A stretch of DNA of 64,000 nt from an uncultured Clostridia bacterium (GCA_944342015.1 CALVMC010000005.1:44707-108706), one strand, 5' to 3'. Counted from the first letter of the stretch, positions 19,583-28,997 are shown. Notes: a model not told the origin generated them from the sequence alone. A program made the numbers and translations.

Positions 19583-20380
19583 TTATTTAAAATTAACCGC
19601 TTTTTTGTTTCTTGTTAAAAATTCTTCCGTTAAAAGAGAGTAAGCGAGAGAGCCCGAACTTTTCGGGTCATAAGTGATAACGGGCTGACCGTAACTCGGA
19701 GCTTCTGCGATTCTGATATTGCGGGGAATTATGGTTTCGTAAACGAAGTCCCCGAAATAGGTTCTAATTTCGTCGGCGACGGATTTAGTAAGGTTTGAAC
19801 GGTTTGTGTACATAGTGAGAAGAACGCCTTCCACCGCAAGGGAGGGATTAAGGAATTTTTTTATAAGTTTAACGGTATTCATAAGCTGAGAAAGCCCTTC
19901 CAAGGCAAAATATTCGCACTGAATAGGAATAAGTACGCTGTCGCTTGCGGTTAAAGCATTAATGGTAAGAAGACCTAATGACGGCGGACAATCGATGAAA
20001 ATAAAATCGTAATCGTCTCTTACGGGAGCCAAAGCGTTTTGAAGAAGTTGTTCTCTGCCCGATTTAAGGCCGGCAAGTTCGACTTCGGCGCCGGCAAGGT
20101 TAATATTCGAAGGAATGATGTATAAATTTTGGAATTCCGTTTTAAGAATTACATTTTTATCTGTGGTTTTGGCGTTAGAACAAAGGACGTCGTAAATGCT
20201 TTTAACATGTTTACCGAATTCCCCGTTTCCTCTTAAAGAAGAAGTAGCGTTGCCTTGGGGGTCCATATCGATAACCATAACCTTATAGCCGTTAAGAGCG
20301 ACGCAGCAAGCGACATTGACGCAAGAAGTAGTTTTGCCTACGCCGCCTTTTTGATTTGTGAATGTAACGATTTTTCCCAT
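19583..20380 (-). CDS. parA: Chromosome partitioning ATPase ParA (Soj)
   Basis: ParA/Soj is a deviant-Walker ATPase that binds DNA as an ATP dimer, interacts with ParB and, in Bacillus, also regulates DnaA. The deviant Walker A KGGVGKTTS is at residues 10-18, the switch DMDPQGNATSSL at about 39-50, and Walker B FIFIDCPPSLGLLT further on. Length 265 is typical. GAGGAAA is the ribosome site. A clear promoter lies upstream and parB follows, so parAB is one unit; the rsmG gene upstream ends 72 bases away. Confidence 0.97.
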   Translation of the reverse strand: MGKIVTFTNQKGGVGKTTSCVNVACCVALNGYKVMVIDMDPQGNATSSLRGNGEFGKHVKSIYDVLCSNAKTTDKNVILKTEFQNLYIIPSNINLAGAEVELAGLKSGREQLLQNALAPVRDDYDFIFIDCPPSLGLLTINALTASDSVLIPIQCEYFALEGLSQLMNTVKLIKKFLNPSLAVEGVLLTMYTNRSNLTKSVADEIRTYFGDFVYETIIPRNIRIAEAPSYGQPVITYDPKSSGSLAYSLLTEEFLTRNKKAVNFK

Positions 20381-20401
20381 AGTTTCCTCACTACTTAAAT
20401 T

Positions 20402-20430
20402 ATTTTAACATATATAAAGGTATTTGTAAA
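20402..20430 (-). promoter_or_regulatory. parA: Promoter of parA-parB
   Basis: On the minus strand TTTACA, a 17-base spacer and TAAAAT, 21 bases before the parA start. It lies in the rsmG-parA gap. Confidence 0.68.
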
Positions 20431-20452
20431 GAGCAGTACCAAAATGTAAGAA

Positions 20453-21142
20453 TTAAAGAGGTTTTTTCGATATTTTAGAATAAGGACGGGGATAGATATC
20501 CGGTGTCGGTTTCACTTTTTTTACAACGGCAAAAAGTCGGGTAATATCGGTAAAAGGGAGTTTAAGGGAAAGGATATCGAGTTTACCGCCGAGAAGGGAA
20601 ACTGCCTTTTTGGCAGAAAGAATTTCCTCTTTTGCTTTATCGGATTTATAAGCTATAAAAACTCCACCGACTTTAACAAGGGGAATACAGATTTCGGCAA
20701 GTATCGGAAAAGACGAGACGGCTCTTGCGGTTACGGTATCGAAATTTTCTCTGTAAACCGAACAAGCTTCTTCCGCTCTCATATTAACGGCTTTTGCATC
20801 TTTTAGATCGAGAAGATTAACGGCGGAATTCAAAAAATTCACCCTTTTGTTTAAAGAATCGACCATAACGGTTTTAAGATGTGGAAAAGCTATTTTAAGG
20901 GGGATAGCCGGAAATCCGCCCCCCGAACCGACGTCACACAGCGTGTTTCCCGTAATTAATTTATAAGGAAGAAGGCTGTCGAGCAAATGATAGATATCGA
21001 AATTTTCCCTGTCGGTGATTTTAGTAAGGTTATATTTTTGGTTTTCTTCCAAAAGGAAAGAGTAAAATTTTGAAAATCCGTCCAAAACCGAAGAGTCGAA
21101 ATCGATACCTAATTCAAGAAGACCTTGTTCCAAAACATTCAT
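20453..21142 (-). CDS. rsmG: 16S rRNA (guanine-527-N7)-methyltransferase RsmG
   Basis: RsmG (GidB) methylates G527 of 16S rRNA with S-adenosylmethionine; loss gives low-level streptomycin resistance in other bacteria. The Rossmann SAM motif is LCDVGSGGGFPAIPLKIA (about 86-103). It is followed by VMVDSLNKRVNFLN and the family segment TARAVSSFPILAEICIPL. A basic C-terminus completes the 229 residues. Its start overlaps the mnmG stop by 4 bases (ATGA), which indicates translational coupling in the mnmE-mnmG-rsmG operon. Confidence 0.96.
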   Translation of the reverse strand: MNVLEQGLLELGIDFDSSVLDGFSKFYSFLLEENQKYNLTKITDRENFDIYHLLDSLLPYKLITGNTLCDVGSGGGFPAIPLKIAFPHLKTVMVDSLNKRVNFLNSAVNLLDLKDAKAVNMRAEEACSVYRENFDTVTARAVSSFPILAEICIPLVKVGGVFIAYKSDKAKEEILSAKKAVSLLGGKLDILSLKLPFTDITRLFAVVKKVKPTPDIYPRPYSKISKKPL

Positions 21143-23001
21143 TTTTTATTTTTATCCTCCTTTAAACATACGAGAAGAACATTGATATCGGCAGGAGAAA
21201 CGCCTGAAATTCTCGATGCTTGTCCTACGGTTTCAGGACGGACAGCGCAAAGTTTTTGACGGGCTTCTATTCTGAGACCTTTTATGCTTTCATAATCGAA
21301 ATTTTCGGGAATTTTCTTTTTATCCAGCATAAGTGTTTCTTTTATCTGAGCTTTCTGTTTTATAAGATAGCCGCTGTATTTGATTTCGCTTTCGGCATAA
21401 AGCATTGTCCGTAAGGATATATCGGAAAAAAGGTTAAAATGCGATTTGAGTTTTGCCGCCGTAATCCCCTTTCGTTTAAGAATTTCAGAGTATGTAGCGC
21501 CGCATATAGGCACGCTTTCATTACATTCTTCCAAAAAGCTTTTACAGTCCGACTGAGGTACTCTTTTTTCCAAAAGGGAGAAACATTTTTCTATTTCTTC
21601 TTTTCTTTTTAAGAAAGCGCTGTATCTTTCGTCTGAAACCAGACCTGCATCCCTTCCTTTTTCGGTAAGCCTGATATCGGCGTTTTCCTGTCTTAAATGC
21701 AATCTGTATTCGGCTCGGGCAGTCATCATTCTGTAAGGTTCGTTTGTTCCTTTTGTTACAAGGTCGTCGATAAGAACGCCGATATAACCTTCGTCCCGTC
21801 CTATAATCAACGGCTCTTTGCCCGAAAGATAAAGCGAAGCGTTTATACCGGCAATAAGCCCTTGTCCTGCCGCTTCTTCATAGCCGCTGCTCCCGTTGAT
21901 TTGCCCTGCGCAAAACAGACCTTTTATTTTTTTGGTTTCGAGAGAAGGCTTTAAACATAAAGGATCCAGGCAATCGTATTCGATAGCGTAAGCATAGCGC
22001 ATAATCTGAACATTTTCCATTCCCTTGACTGTGCGGTACATTTCTTCCTGAACATCGAACGGAAGAGAGGAACTCATTCCTTGAACATACATTTCATCGG
22101 TATCCATTCCTTCGGGTTCGATAAATATCTGATGGCGCTCTTTGTCCGAAAAGCGAACGACTTTATCTTCGATAGAAGGACAGTATCTCGGTCCTGTGCC
22201 GGAAATAGTACCGTTAAACAGAGGGGAACGCTTCAAATTAGCGAGTATAATTTCGTGAGTTTTTTGGTTTGTATAGGTTAAATAGCACGGAATACCTTTG
22301 CCTTCCGTACAGTCGTGCATAAAGGAAAAAGGATAAATTATATCATCGCCGTACTGAATTTCCATAACGGAAAAATCAAGAGAGGATTTTTTTACCCTTG
22401 CGGGGGTACCGGTTTTGAACCTTCTTACAGGCAATCCTAAATCTATCAGATTAGAAGTAAGGCTTTTTGCGTTTTCGAACCCGTTAGGTCCGCAGTCTTT
22501 TGTATATTCCCCGATGATTATTCTTGAATTGAGATAAACCCCGGTAGTTAAAATTACGACGGGAGCAAAGAAAGAGGAATTCAAAGATGTTTTAATGCCG
22601 CAGACGCAGTTGTTTTGAGTAAGCACTTCCACCGCTTCCGATTGAATAATCGTAAGATTTTGACAGCGTTCGAGCTCCCTTTTCATTATTCTGTGATAGA
22701 GCGCCTTGTCTTCCTGTCCTCGCAGCGAATGAACCGCAGGACCTTTTCCGGTATTCAGAGTTTTAAGTTGAAGAGCGGCGGCGTCCGCAGAAAGTCCCAT
22801 CTGACCGCCGAGAGCGTCAATTTCCCTGACAAGATGCCCTTTTGCCGTGCCGCCTATCGAAGGATTGCACGCCATAAAAGAAATGCTGTCAAGCGAAAGA
22901 GTAAGAAGCAAAGTTTTTTTGCCCGTCCTTGCAAGGGCGAGAGAACTTTCCACACCGGCGTGTCCGCTTCCGACAACAATTGCGTCAAAATTCTTTTCCA
23001 T
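21139..23001 (-). CDS. mnmG: tRNA wobble-uridine modification enzyme MnmG (GidA)
   Basis: MnmG is the FAD/NADH-dependent partner of MnmE that installs the carboxymethylaminomethyl group on wobble U34. The FAD-binding start VVGSGHAGVESSLALARTG, the GidA signature GPRYCPSIEDKVVRF and the second signature GQINGSSGYEEAAGQGL are all present. A C-terminal helical MnmE-binding domain ends near LRIEARQKLCAVRPETVGQA. Length 620 matches the family. Two bases separate it from mnmE, and it overlaps rsmG. Confidence 0.98.
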   Translation of the reverse strand: MEKNFDAIVVGSGHAGVESSLALARTGKKTLLLTLSLDSISFMACNPSIGGTAKGHLVREIDALGGQMGLSADAAALQLKTLNTGKGPAVHSLRGQEDKALYHRIMKRELERCQNLTIIQSEAVEVLTQNNCVCGIKTSLNSSFFAPVVILTTGVYLNSRIIIGEYTKDCGPNGFENAKSLTSNLIDLGLPVRRFKTGTPARVKKSSLDFSVMEIQYGDDIIYPFSFMHDCTEGKGIPCYLTYTNQKTHEIILANLKRSPLFNGTISGTGPRYCPSIEDKVVRFSDKERHQIFIEPEGMDTDEMYVQGMSSSLPFDVQEEMYRTVKGMENVQIMRYAYAIEYDCLDPLCLKPSLETKKIKGLFCAGQINGSSGYEEAAGQGLIAGINASLYLSGKEPLIIGRDEGYIGVLIDDLVTKGTNEPYRMMTARAEYRLHLRQENADIRLTEKGRDAGLVSDERYSAFLKRKEEIEKCFSLLEKRVPQSDCKSFLEECNESVPICGATYSEILKRKGITAAKLKSHFNLFSDISLRTMLYAESEIKYSGYLIKQKAQIKETLMLDKKKIPENFDYESIKGLRIEARQKLCAVRPETVGQASRISGVSPADINVLLVCLKEDKNKK

Positions 23002-23003
23002 AT

Positions 23004-24341
23004 CTATTTTCCGAGGCAGAATTTGGAAAATATAGCGTCTATAATTCCCTCGTCTGCCGTATCTCCGATAATTTTTCCCAAAGCACGGCGGCTTTCTTTA
23101 AGGTCGATAAGTATACATTCCAAAGGTTGACCTTCTTTTGCGCCGTCGATACAGTCTTTAAGACGGTTAAGACTCTCTTTTATAAGTTCTGCGTGTCTTA
23201 AAGAGGTTACTATTTCTCCTCCGAATTCCTTAAATCCCTGACGGAAGAAAGAGACTATTTTTTCCGAAACGGCATTAATGTTTTTATTATATTTAGAAGA
23301 AACATAAATAACTTTATCGGTATTGTCGGGGATTTTTTTAAGTTTATCGGATTTATTTTTAACGGTTATATAAGAATTTAAATTCTTTAAAAGCTCTTTT
23401 TCTTCTTCGAAAAGTTCTCTGTCCGCTTCGGTGACGAAGAGAACGAGGTCGGCGTTTTCAGCCTCGAATTTTGCTTTTTCGGTTCCGAGCATCTCTATTT
23501 CGTCGGTGCTTTTTCTGATTCCGGCAGTATCGAGAATATTTATCTTAAAGCCGTCGTATTCAAAGCTGTCTTCCACCACATCTCTTGTAGTGCCTGCTTT
23601 ATCGGAAACGATAGCGCGGTCTTTATTTAAAAGAGCGTTTAAAAGGGAACTTTTTCCGACATTAGGAATACCTATTATAGCAACCGTGATACCGTTCTTA
23701 ACGGCTTTCGAAATTTTAATTCCGTCGGCAAAAAATTTCAGTCTTTTATATATAGTCTCTAATCTTGACGGGAATTCGGCAAGCAGGTCTTCCGTTTCGT
23801 CGGGATAATCCAGAACCGCTTCGCTTTCTGCGATTAAATCGGTAACGGCATTGAAAAAGTCCTTGATTTCCTTTCCGAAATTACCGTAAAGGAGTCTGCT
23901 TGCAGAAATAAGGGCACAATCGCTTTCCGCATTTATCATCTCTATTAAATTTTCAGCGTCGCTTAAAGAAAGTTTGCCGTTAATAAAGGCACGCCTTGTA
24001 AATTCACCTTTTCCGGAAAGAACGGCGCCCCTTTTAAGTATTTCTTCGAGAACCTTTTCAGTAATTTTAACTCCGCCGTGACATTGAAATTCCACAAGGT
24101 CTTCACCGGTGTAACTTTTAGGAGCTTTGAAATAAACGAAAAAACAACGCTCCGTAAAATTAGGAACGCTGATTTTGCCGAGATACATTTTCTCCGGTTC
24201 GGCATCGGACGGAGCTTTTAACTTGTCGCATTTAAAAATTTTATCCGCAATTGAAAGAGCCTTGTTTCCGCTTATCCTTATAACGCTTATAGCTCCGGCG
24301 GCAAGCGGAGTGGAAATTGCGGCAATAGTATCGTCAAACAT
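23004..24341 (-). CDS. mnmE: tRNA modification GTPase MnmE
   Basis: MnmE (TrmE) is the GTPase half of the MnmEG complex. The N-terminal folate-binding domain starts DDTIAAISTPLAAGAISVIR. The inserted G domain has GIPNVGKSS, TTRDVVED and DTAGIRKST; a VKNKSDK-type G4 is at about residue 325. The C-terminal CLGK matches the required C-[ILV]-G-K end with the catalytic cysteine. The 445-residue length is normal. The start codon overlaps the jag stop by one base. Confidence 0.97.
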   Translation of the reverse strand: MFDDTIAAISTPLAAGAISVIRISGNKALSIADKIFKCDKLKAPSDAEPEKMYLGKISVPNFTERCFFVYFKAPKSYTGEDLVEFQCHGGVKITEKVLEEILKRGAVLSGKGEFTRRAFINGKLSLSDAENLIEMINAESDCALISASRLLYGNFGKEIKDFFNAVTDLIAESEAVLDYPDETEDLLAEFPSRLETIYKRLKFFADGIKISKAVKNGITVAIIGIPNVGKSSLLNALLNKDRAIVSDKAGTTRDVVEDSFEYDGFKINILDTAGIRKSTDEIEMLGTEKAKFEAENADLVLFVTEADRELFEEEKELLKNLNSYITVKNKSDKLKKIPDNTDKVIYVSSKYNKNINAVSEKIVSFFRQGFKEFGGEIVTSLRHAELIKESLNRLKDCIDGAKEGQPLECILIDLKESRRALGKIIGDTADEGIIDAIFSKFCLGK

Positions 24342-25114
24342 TAAAAAGGTTTTTCTTTCTGTTCGAAAGTGCGGGTTCTGCCAAAACCCGAGCGTCTGAA
24401 CGAGGCGGAAGTACCGAAACTCGAAGGTCTTCCGTCCGAGTGGTCACGGCGTTTTTGACCGTGACGGTTGCCGTCTTTTTTGTGATAGGTCATTTTTCCC
24501 GGTATGTAATCGAAATTTTCGGGAACGATAACAACAAATCTGAACGGGTCGACGCCTTCGCTTACCGAATAAACTCCCGAAAGGGTCTGAATTGCCGAGT
24601 GAATGGTTTTTCTGTCGGACGGGGTCATAGGTTCTAACTTAACAGGTTTTCCCGTTCTCAAAGCCTTTTCGGCATAGTGATTGGCGATTGAACATAAAGT
24701 GTTGATTCTTTTTTCTCTGAAATCCTCAGCGTCGACAAAAACTCTTCTGTTACTTTCCGGCAAATCCTTGCTTGCTATTATCGAAGTAAGGTATTGAATG
24801 GCGTCGAGAGTTTCGCCACGCCTTCCGATAATTTTTGCACATTCACTTCCTTCGATATTAATTCTGCAAAAGTTTTCGTCGGAAATTAGGCGAGCAGAGC
24901 AATCGACATTCATTTTTAAAAGAAGTTCGTTAAGAAAAAGAAAAGCCTTTTCGTCATATGTCGGTTTAGTGGTAAGTTTGACTATGCTTTTTTTGAGAAG
25001 ACCGCCTTCTTCGATAACTTCGATTTCCACTTGATTGCGTTCGAGTCCGAGTTCTTGTAAGCCCTCGTTTATTGCCTCTTCGACGGTGGAACCAACCTTT
25101 TCAATACTTTTCAT
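24341..25114 (-). CDS. jag: RNA-binding protein Jag (KhpB)
   Basis: KhpB/Jag is a cytoplasmic RNA-binding regulator of cell elongation, paired with KhpA. The Jag-N domain is MKSIEKVGSTVEEAINEGLQ, then a KH domain with IIGRRGETLDAIQYL, then an R3H domain with LEPMTPSDRKTIHSA. A basic, Arg/Gly/Ser-rich tail of about 45 residues follows and may also contact RNA. I place the start at this ATG because GGAGGAT precedes it; the upstream extension in frame has no ribosome site. Its genes upstream (yidC) and downstream (mnmE) are the usual neighbours. Confidence 0.95.
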   Translation of the reverse strand: MKSIEKVGSTVEEAINEGLQELGLERNQVEIEVIEEGGLLKKSIVKLTTKPTYDEKAFLFLNELLLKMNVDCSARLISDENFCRINIEGSECAKIIGRRGETLDAIQYLTSIIASKDLPESNRRVFVDAEDFREKRINTLCSIANHYAEKALRTGKPVKLEPMTPSDRKTIHSAIQTLSGVYSVSEGVDPFRFVVIVPENFDYIPGKMTYHKKDGNRHGQKRRDHSDGRPSSFGTSASFRRSGFGRTRTFEQKEKPF

Positions 25115-25447
25115 ATATCCTCCTTGGCGCAAAGCGCCTGACTTTATTGCAAAACTTATAAACATTAACCCTTTACCCCCGTCAAACAAACGCTTATTAT
25201 GTTGTTTGGGCGGAAAGATTAATTGTCTTTCATATTAAGCCCCGTAAAACGCACGGTATATGTTATGTTTCGGGAACTTTTATCAAATCAATATATAAAA
25301 TATCGGTTCAATTTCATGTTTTAAATTTTATATAATCTATAAGTAAACGATAAAATTTATTAAATTTCGGCGATATTTATATTTTCCGTTTACAATAAGA
25401 TTTAAGGTATTAATTACTAATTTATTAAAAATTATCAGGCAAAACGG
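25115..25447. other. Intergenic stretch between jag and yidC
   Basis: No gene is supported. It holds imperfect inverted repeats: a segment near 25176-25214 resembling the 7500 terminator stem (CCGTCAAACAAAC facing GTTTGGGCGG), and a CCCGTAAAACGCACG / GTTTCGGG pair near 25241-25271. These belong to a small family of AAACGCA-containing hairpins seen elsewhere in the window. They could end the yidC transcript or process it. Confidence 0.4.
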
Positions 25448-26446
25448 TTATTTTTTACGAACATAGGTGGTAGACAAGCGGTGTTCCTCTGCCTGTTTGT
25501 CTTTTGTCCTTACAACCAGCGTAAAAATTCCTTGCGTTATAAAAGATATAAGAGAGTTAACAAGAAAGTATATCGAGAATATTGCGCTGTAAAAAAGAGC
25601 AAACACGCCGACCATTATAGGAAGGGCAATCTGCATTACCTTCATAACTCCGCCCATTTGTTTTTCGGCGGCATTCTGTGAAGGGTTGTTTTTAGTTTGT
25701 AATTTAATCATCAGCTGCGAAGCAATCGCAATAGCCGTTGAAATAATAGGCAAAATCATATATCCGTTCCAGGCCGTTGAAGAAGCAAGTGCGGGGCCTA
25801 CCAAAGTATTGTAAGTGGTATTGACTCCTTCGGGCATAACCGCACCCATTTTACCCCAACCGGTACCGAGAAAAACTTCCGCCGAAGGAACAACCTGAGA
25901 CCAGTTATCGGGCATGAAAACATTTTTTACCCAAAGCCAGCTCTGCATTGACGAATAATAAAAATCACTCAGAGAATTATTGATGGTTTCAGCCGAGGCT
26001 CCCTGAGCCACAAGGCTTTCGTATAACTGATTGAGATTATAAACCAGAAGTTCGTTCTGATAACGAACAACATCCTGAACGGCATTGAATACCAGTATAA
26101 AAACAGTCATTGTTACAATCAAAGGAAGACAGGTCGAAAAAAGCATTCCGAACATGGAAATCTTTTCTTTTTTATAAAGAGCCATTTGCCGTCTGCCGAG
26201 TTCTTCTCTGTTATTGCCGTATTGTTTTTGAAGTTTTTCGAGCTGAGGCTGAATAGCTGCCATTTTGCGCTGTGTTTTTCTTTGTGAAATTTTCGGCCAA
26301 ATATCCAAAGGTAAAAGAATTGTTTTAAGAATAATGGTAAAAACAACTATTGCCCAACCGAAATTTCCGATTGAGTCGCTCAGAAGTTGAAGGAATTTTC
26401 CTATCAGATTTGTTAAAACTGGTGCTTGCGCCGTCAATAAGTTCAT
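25448..26446 (-). CDS. yidC: Membrane protein insertase YidC/OxaA
   Basis: YidC inserts and folds membrane proteins with or without SecYEG. The 332-residue protein is the short Gram-positive form with five predicted helices. They include FGWAIVVFTIILKTILLPLD (conserved positive Lys in the groove), FSTCLPLIVTMTVFILVF, the region around WNGYMILPIISTAIAIASQ and a C-terminal pair near IALPIMVGVFALFYSAIFS. Between helices 1 and 2 is the cytosolic basic hairpin KTQRKMAAIQPQLEKLQKQYG. No lipobox cysteine is visible at the N-terminus, unlike Bacillus SpoIIIJ. The loop between helices 2 and 3 is longer than usual. AAGG precedes the ATG. Confidence 0.95.
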   Translation of the reverse strand: MNLLTAQAPVLTNLIGKFLQLLSDSIGNFGWAIVVFTIILKTILLPLDIWPKISQRKTQRKMAAIQPQLEKLQKQYGNNREELGRRQMALYKKEKISMFGMLFSTCLPLIVTMTVFILVFNAVQDVVRYQNELLVYNLNQLYESLVAQGASAETINNSLSDFYYSSMQSWLWVKNVFMPDNWSQVVPSAEVFLGTGWGKMGAVMPEGVNTTYNTLVGPALASSTAWNGYMILPIISTAIAIASQLMIKLQTKNNPSQNAAEKQMGGVMKVMQIALPIMVGVFALFYSAIFSIYFLVNSLISFITQGIFTLVVRTKDKQAEEHRLSTTYVRKK

Positions 26447-26466
26447 TTTATACCTTAAAACGAAAA

Positions 26467-26727
26467 TTACAGAAGATATTTATATCGACCTTTGAATTTT
26501 TCTTTTACGGGGTCGAATCCGCCTTTGGTAAAAGGATTACATCTTAAAACTCTGTAAATCCCCGAAACCGTTCCTGCAATAATACCTCTTTTCATAACCG
26601 ATTGATAAAAGAAGGAAGAACATGTAGGAGTAAAAGGACATCCTTTTCCGAAAAACGGGGAAAGAATTTTTTTATAAAACACAACAGGCAGAAGATAAAT
26701 AAAACGGAAAAATTTAATTATTTTCAC
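26467..26727 (-). CDS. yidD: Membrane protein insertion efficiency factor YidD
   Basis: This small membrane-associated protein (86 residues) has the diagnostic segment CPFTPTCSSFFYQSVMKRG and RVLRCNPFTKGGFDPV, together with an N-terminal amphipathic/hydrophobic helix. YidD assists YidC in other bacteria. The gene overlaps the end of rnpA by 14 bases and lies 20 bases before yidC, the standard order rpmH-rnpA-yidD-yidC. Confidence 0.95.
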   Translation of the reverse strand: MKIIKFFRFIYLLPVVFYKKILSPFFGKGCPFTPTCSSFFYQSVMKRGIIAGTVSGIYRVLRCNPFTKGGFDPVKEKFKGRYKYLL

Positions 26728-27055
26728 TTTTAAAACAATTTCCTTTTTTGAGAAGTTTTCCTATTCTGCCGTAAATGTCCTGAAAAGTCAGGTTTTCTAT
26801 TCCTTCTTTGGCAATCGCAATATAATTATTTACCTTAATAGTATCGATATATTTGTAAAAAGCTTCTCGCATGCGTCTTTTGGTTTTGTTGCGAACCACG
26901 CTTTTGCCTATTTTTTTACTTACCGAAAAGCCTATTTTCGTCACTCCTTTTGTGGGAGCTATAATCAGAGTTATAAATTCGTCTTTTACTCCTTTACCTT
27001 TTTTATATGTATAAGAAAAAGACTTTCTGCTTTTCAGTCTGTATTTGGCAAGCAT
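26714..27055 (-). CDS. rnpA: Ribonuclease P protein component
   Basis: RnpA is the basic protein cofactor of RNase P, which matures tRNA 5' ends. The 113-residue protein has the RNR region VRNKTKRRMREAFYK and FSVSKKIGKSVVRN, and the N-terminal LKSRKSFSYTYKKGKGV. Its ATG overlaps the rpmH stop (TAATG), implying coupled translation. Confidence 0.96.
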   Translation of the reverse strand: MLAKYRLKSRKSFSYTYKKGKGVKDEFITLIIAPTKGVTKIGFSVSKKIGKSVVRNKTKRRMREAFYKYIDTIKVNNYIAIAKEGIENLTFQDIYGRIGKLLKKGNCFKSENN

Positions 27056-27189
27056 TATGCGCTGAGTGCCTTCCTTCCTTTGTCTCTTCTTCTTTTAATG
27101 ACATTGCGTCCGGATTTGGTCTTCATTCTTTCTCTGAAACCGTGAACCTTGCTGCGCTGTCTTTTTTTAGGTTGATAAGTTTGTTTCAT
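27055..27189 (-). CDS. rpmH: 50S ribosomal protein L34
   Basis: The 44-residue L34 sequence [18 protein letters not shown] continues with [19 protein letters not shown], as in all bacteria. The start is fixed by a GAGGAT ribosome site. The in-frame extension upstream is not used. It is the first gene of the operon and has a consensus promoter 41 bases upstream. Confidence 0.98.
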   Translation of the reverse strand: MKQTYQPKKRQRSKVHGFRERMKTKSGRNVIKRRRDKGRKALSA

Positions 27190-27229
27190 ATTTATATCCT
27201 CACTAAATAATATTAAACGATACACAACA

Positions 27230-27258
27230 ATTATAAATACGGCACAATTTATTGTCAA
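27230..27258 (-). promoter_or_regulatory. rpmH: Consensus sigma-A promoter of the rpmH operon
   Basis: On the minus strand TTGACA, a 17-base spacer and TATAAT: both hexamers are perfect consensus, the strongest promoter I see in the window. It fits a ribosomal protein gene. Confidence 0.9.
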
Positions 27259-28845
27259 GCAATTACTTACTATATATTTAATTATTATAACCATAAAAGA
27301 AAGGACGAAAAACGCAAATCCGATAAAAACTTACGAAAAAAAGCGAAATATCGAATTAAATGTTAGACCAATGATATCTGAAAATTATAACTCAAAATTT
27401 AATTTACTTTAAAAACCTTATAAATTTGAGAGAAAATTAAAAACAAAAGATTTGAAAACAAGATTTTAAATCATGATAAACCAAACGGCACAAAATATAA
27501 ATGCTTCCATTAATAGTTAAAAAAAGCCACAAGAAACAACAAAATAAAAAGAATAAAAACGGCAATAAAACAGACAAACAGCAATAAAAACAGGTAAAAC
27601 AGTACGAAACAATAAAACAAAGCAGCAAGAAAACATTCGAGTTGCAAAGAAAAATCAAAAAAGAAAGAAAACAAACGTAACCGCAAAGAATAATCAAACA
27701 AACAGCAGTAAAAACCAACGAAGCAAAAGTTACGATAAAACAAATTATAGATTGTTAAAAATTTAACAAATTGAATATATTGCCAAAAGTCGGCATAGAA
27801 GCCAAATACCGATATATGGGTTTAATTTTTTTTAAATACGGCATAGAATCAGACTGTGTTAATAAAAGTCGTTTTAACAAAACAATTTAACGAGCGGTTT
27901 TAATAACGAGCCGAGAAAGTTTGTTGAAAATCTTATCTGGCAAAAGTAGTTTCCGTTTATTTTTTTAATTATGGGAAAAGGAATCAAGGTATAAAGTTAT
28001 AAATATTTTACTTGTGCGCTAATTTCCGAACAAGGTCTAAACTGCGTGGGGAATAATATAGCTTTATATATTCGGTGTTACGGTTTTATAATTCGGCGGT
28101 TCCGGGCTCAACAAATTTAACATGTGCTATGTTTTATTTTAATTAATAATCTTTTTCAATACAACTTCGCTTTTTTGCAAAACCATGATACATATTTAAA
28201 TTTTAACAGATTATCGAAATGGTATTAATGTTTTAAATCGGCAATACAAAAACCGATAACAGAAAAGCATATGCAAAAAGACAATTCAAACATTGAAAGC
28301 AATTATCAAGCCGTCTTTAATTTAAAGACATAAAATTAATATAAAAATAAATAAAACAAAAAATAAATATAAAAAATTAAAAAAGTAAAATCAGTGAAAA
28401 TTACGAAGTTTACAATGAATGAAAAACATATTAAAAGAAATGCAAAACATATTAAAAAAATAAAAAATCAAAAAAGTTAACAATGCTAAACGCTATTTAG
28501 ATAAAATCTTTATTAAAACGCACGGTTTAACTGCGTTTAACGGGACATTCCGTTTTTATTTAAATTGTTTAAATTATAAACTTTAACGGACAACAAATAC
28601 TTCTCATTGAAGCAGAGAAAAGCGAAAAGAAGGCATAAAAATAATTAAAATAAAAATTGTCTTAAAAAGAGTCGAAATAACGGAGATATCCTTAAGTGTT
28701 CACAAAAAATATTCTAAAAACTTGTTAAAAAGTCTTGTAATTTTAAATTTGACCGCCAAAGTGCCGAAAATAGGAACAAAAAGGGCAAAATTTAAAAATA
28801 ACTGTAAATACATATAAAAAATCAATAAAAACAGCCTAAATTAAC
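27259..28845. other. 1.6 kb geneless A-rich region
   Basis: I support no gene here. The plus strand is very rich in A and poor in T over long stretches, for example 27430-27730 and 28290-28480. This produces an artefactual Phe/Leu/Cys-rich minus-strand frame at 27437-27718. No DnaA box was found. Two hairpins are visible near 28516-28558: AAACGCA / TGCGTTT, then AACGG / CCGTT followed by a T-rich tail. The second could end a small plus-strand RNA. A short direct repeat CGGCATAGAA occurs near 27792 and 27840. The region lies where oriC and dnaA would sit in the usual gene order. Confidence 0.5.
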
Positions 28846-28861
28846 TGTTTCACGTGAAACG
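28846..28861. promoter_or_regulatory. parS: parS centromere site (15 of 16 match)
   Basis: TGTTTCACGTGAAACG differs from the Firmicute consensus TGTTTCACGTGAAACA only in the last base. ParB is encoded in the window. Confidence 0.9.
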
Positions 28862-28867
28862 GTAAAA

Positions 28868-28883
28868 TGTTTCATATGAAACC
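28868..28883. promoter_or_regulatory. parS-like site, variant centre
   Basis: TGTTTCATATGAAACC lies 6 bases after the first parS site. It keeps both GTTTCA / TGAAAC arms, but the central CG is TA, so ParB affinity may be lower. Confidence 0.6.
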
Positions 28884-28981
28884 TTTATAATCTCCGAAAA
28901 GCCCGAAAGCCCCTGAAAACAGGCAAAACGAGGGCAAAAACCCCTTAAAACGGGCAAAAAACAATAAAAAAACAAAAAATC

Positions 28982-28997
28982 CGTTTCACATGAAACG
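28982..28997. promoter_or_regulatory. parS-like site, variant centre
   Basis: CGTTTCACATGAAACG is 13 of 16 to consensus with intact arms. It lies about 120 bases from the best parS site and 46 bases beyond the luxS stop codon. Confidence 0.6.

Noticed and set aside
27437..27743. Minus-strand frames rich in Phe, Leu and Cys
   Set aside because: They result from an A-rich, T-poor plus strand; no ribosome site, no recognisable domain and low complexity.
27259..28845. Second origin next to rpmH
   Set aside because: The position fits the ancestral order, but I found no TTATCCACA-type boxes there.
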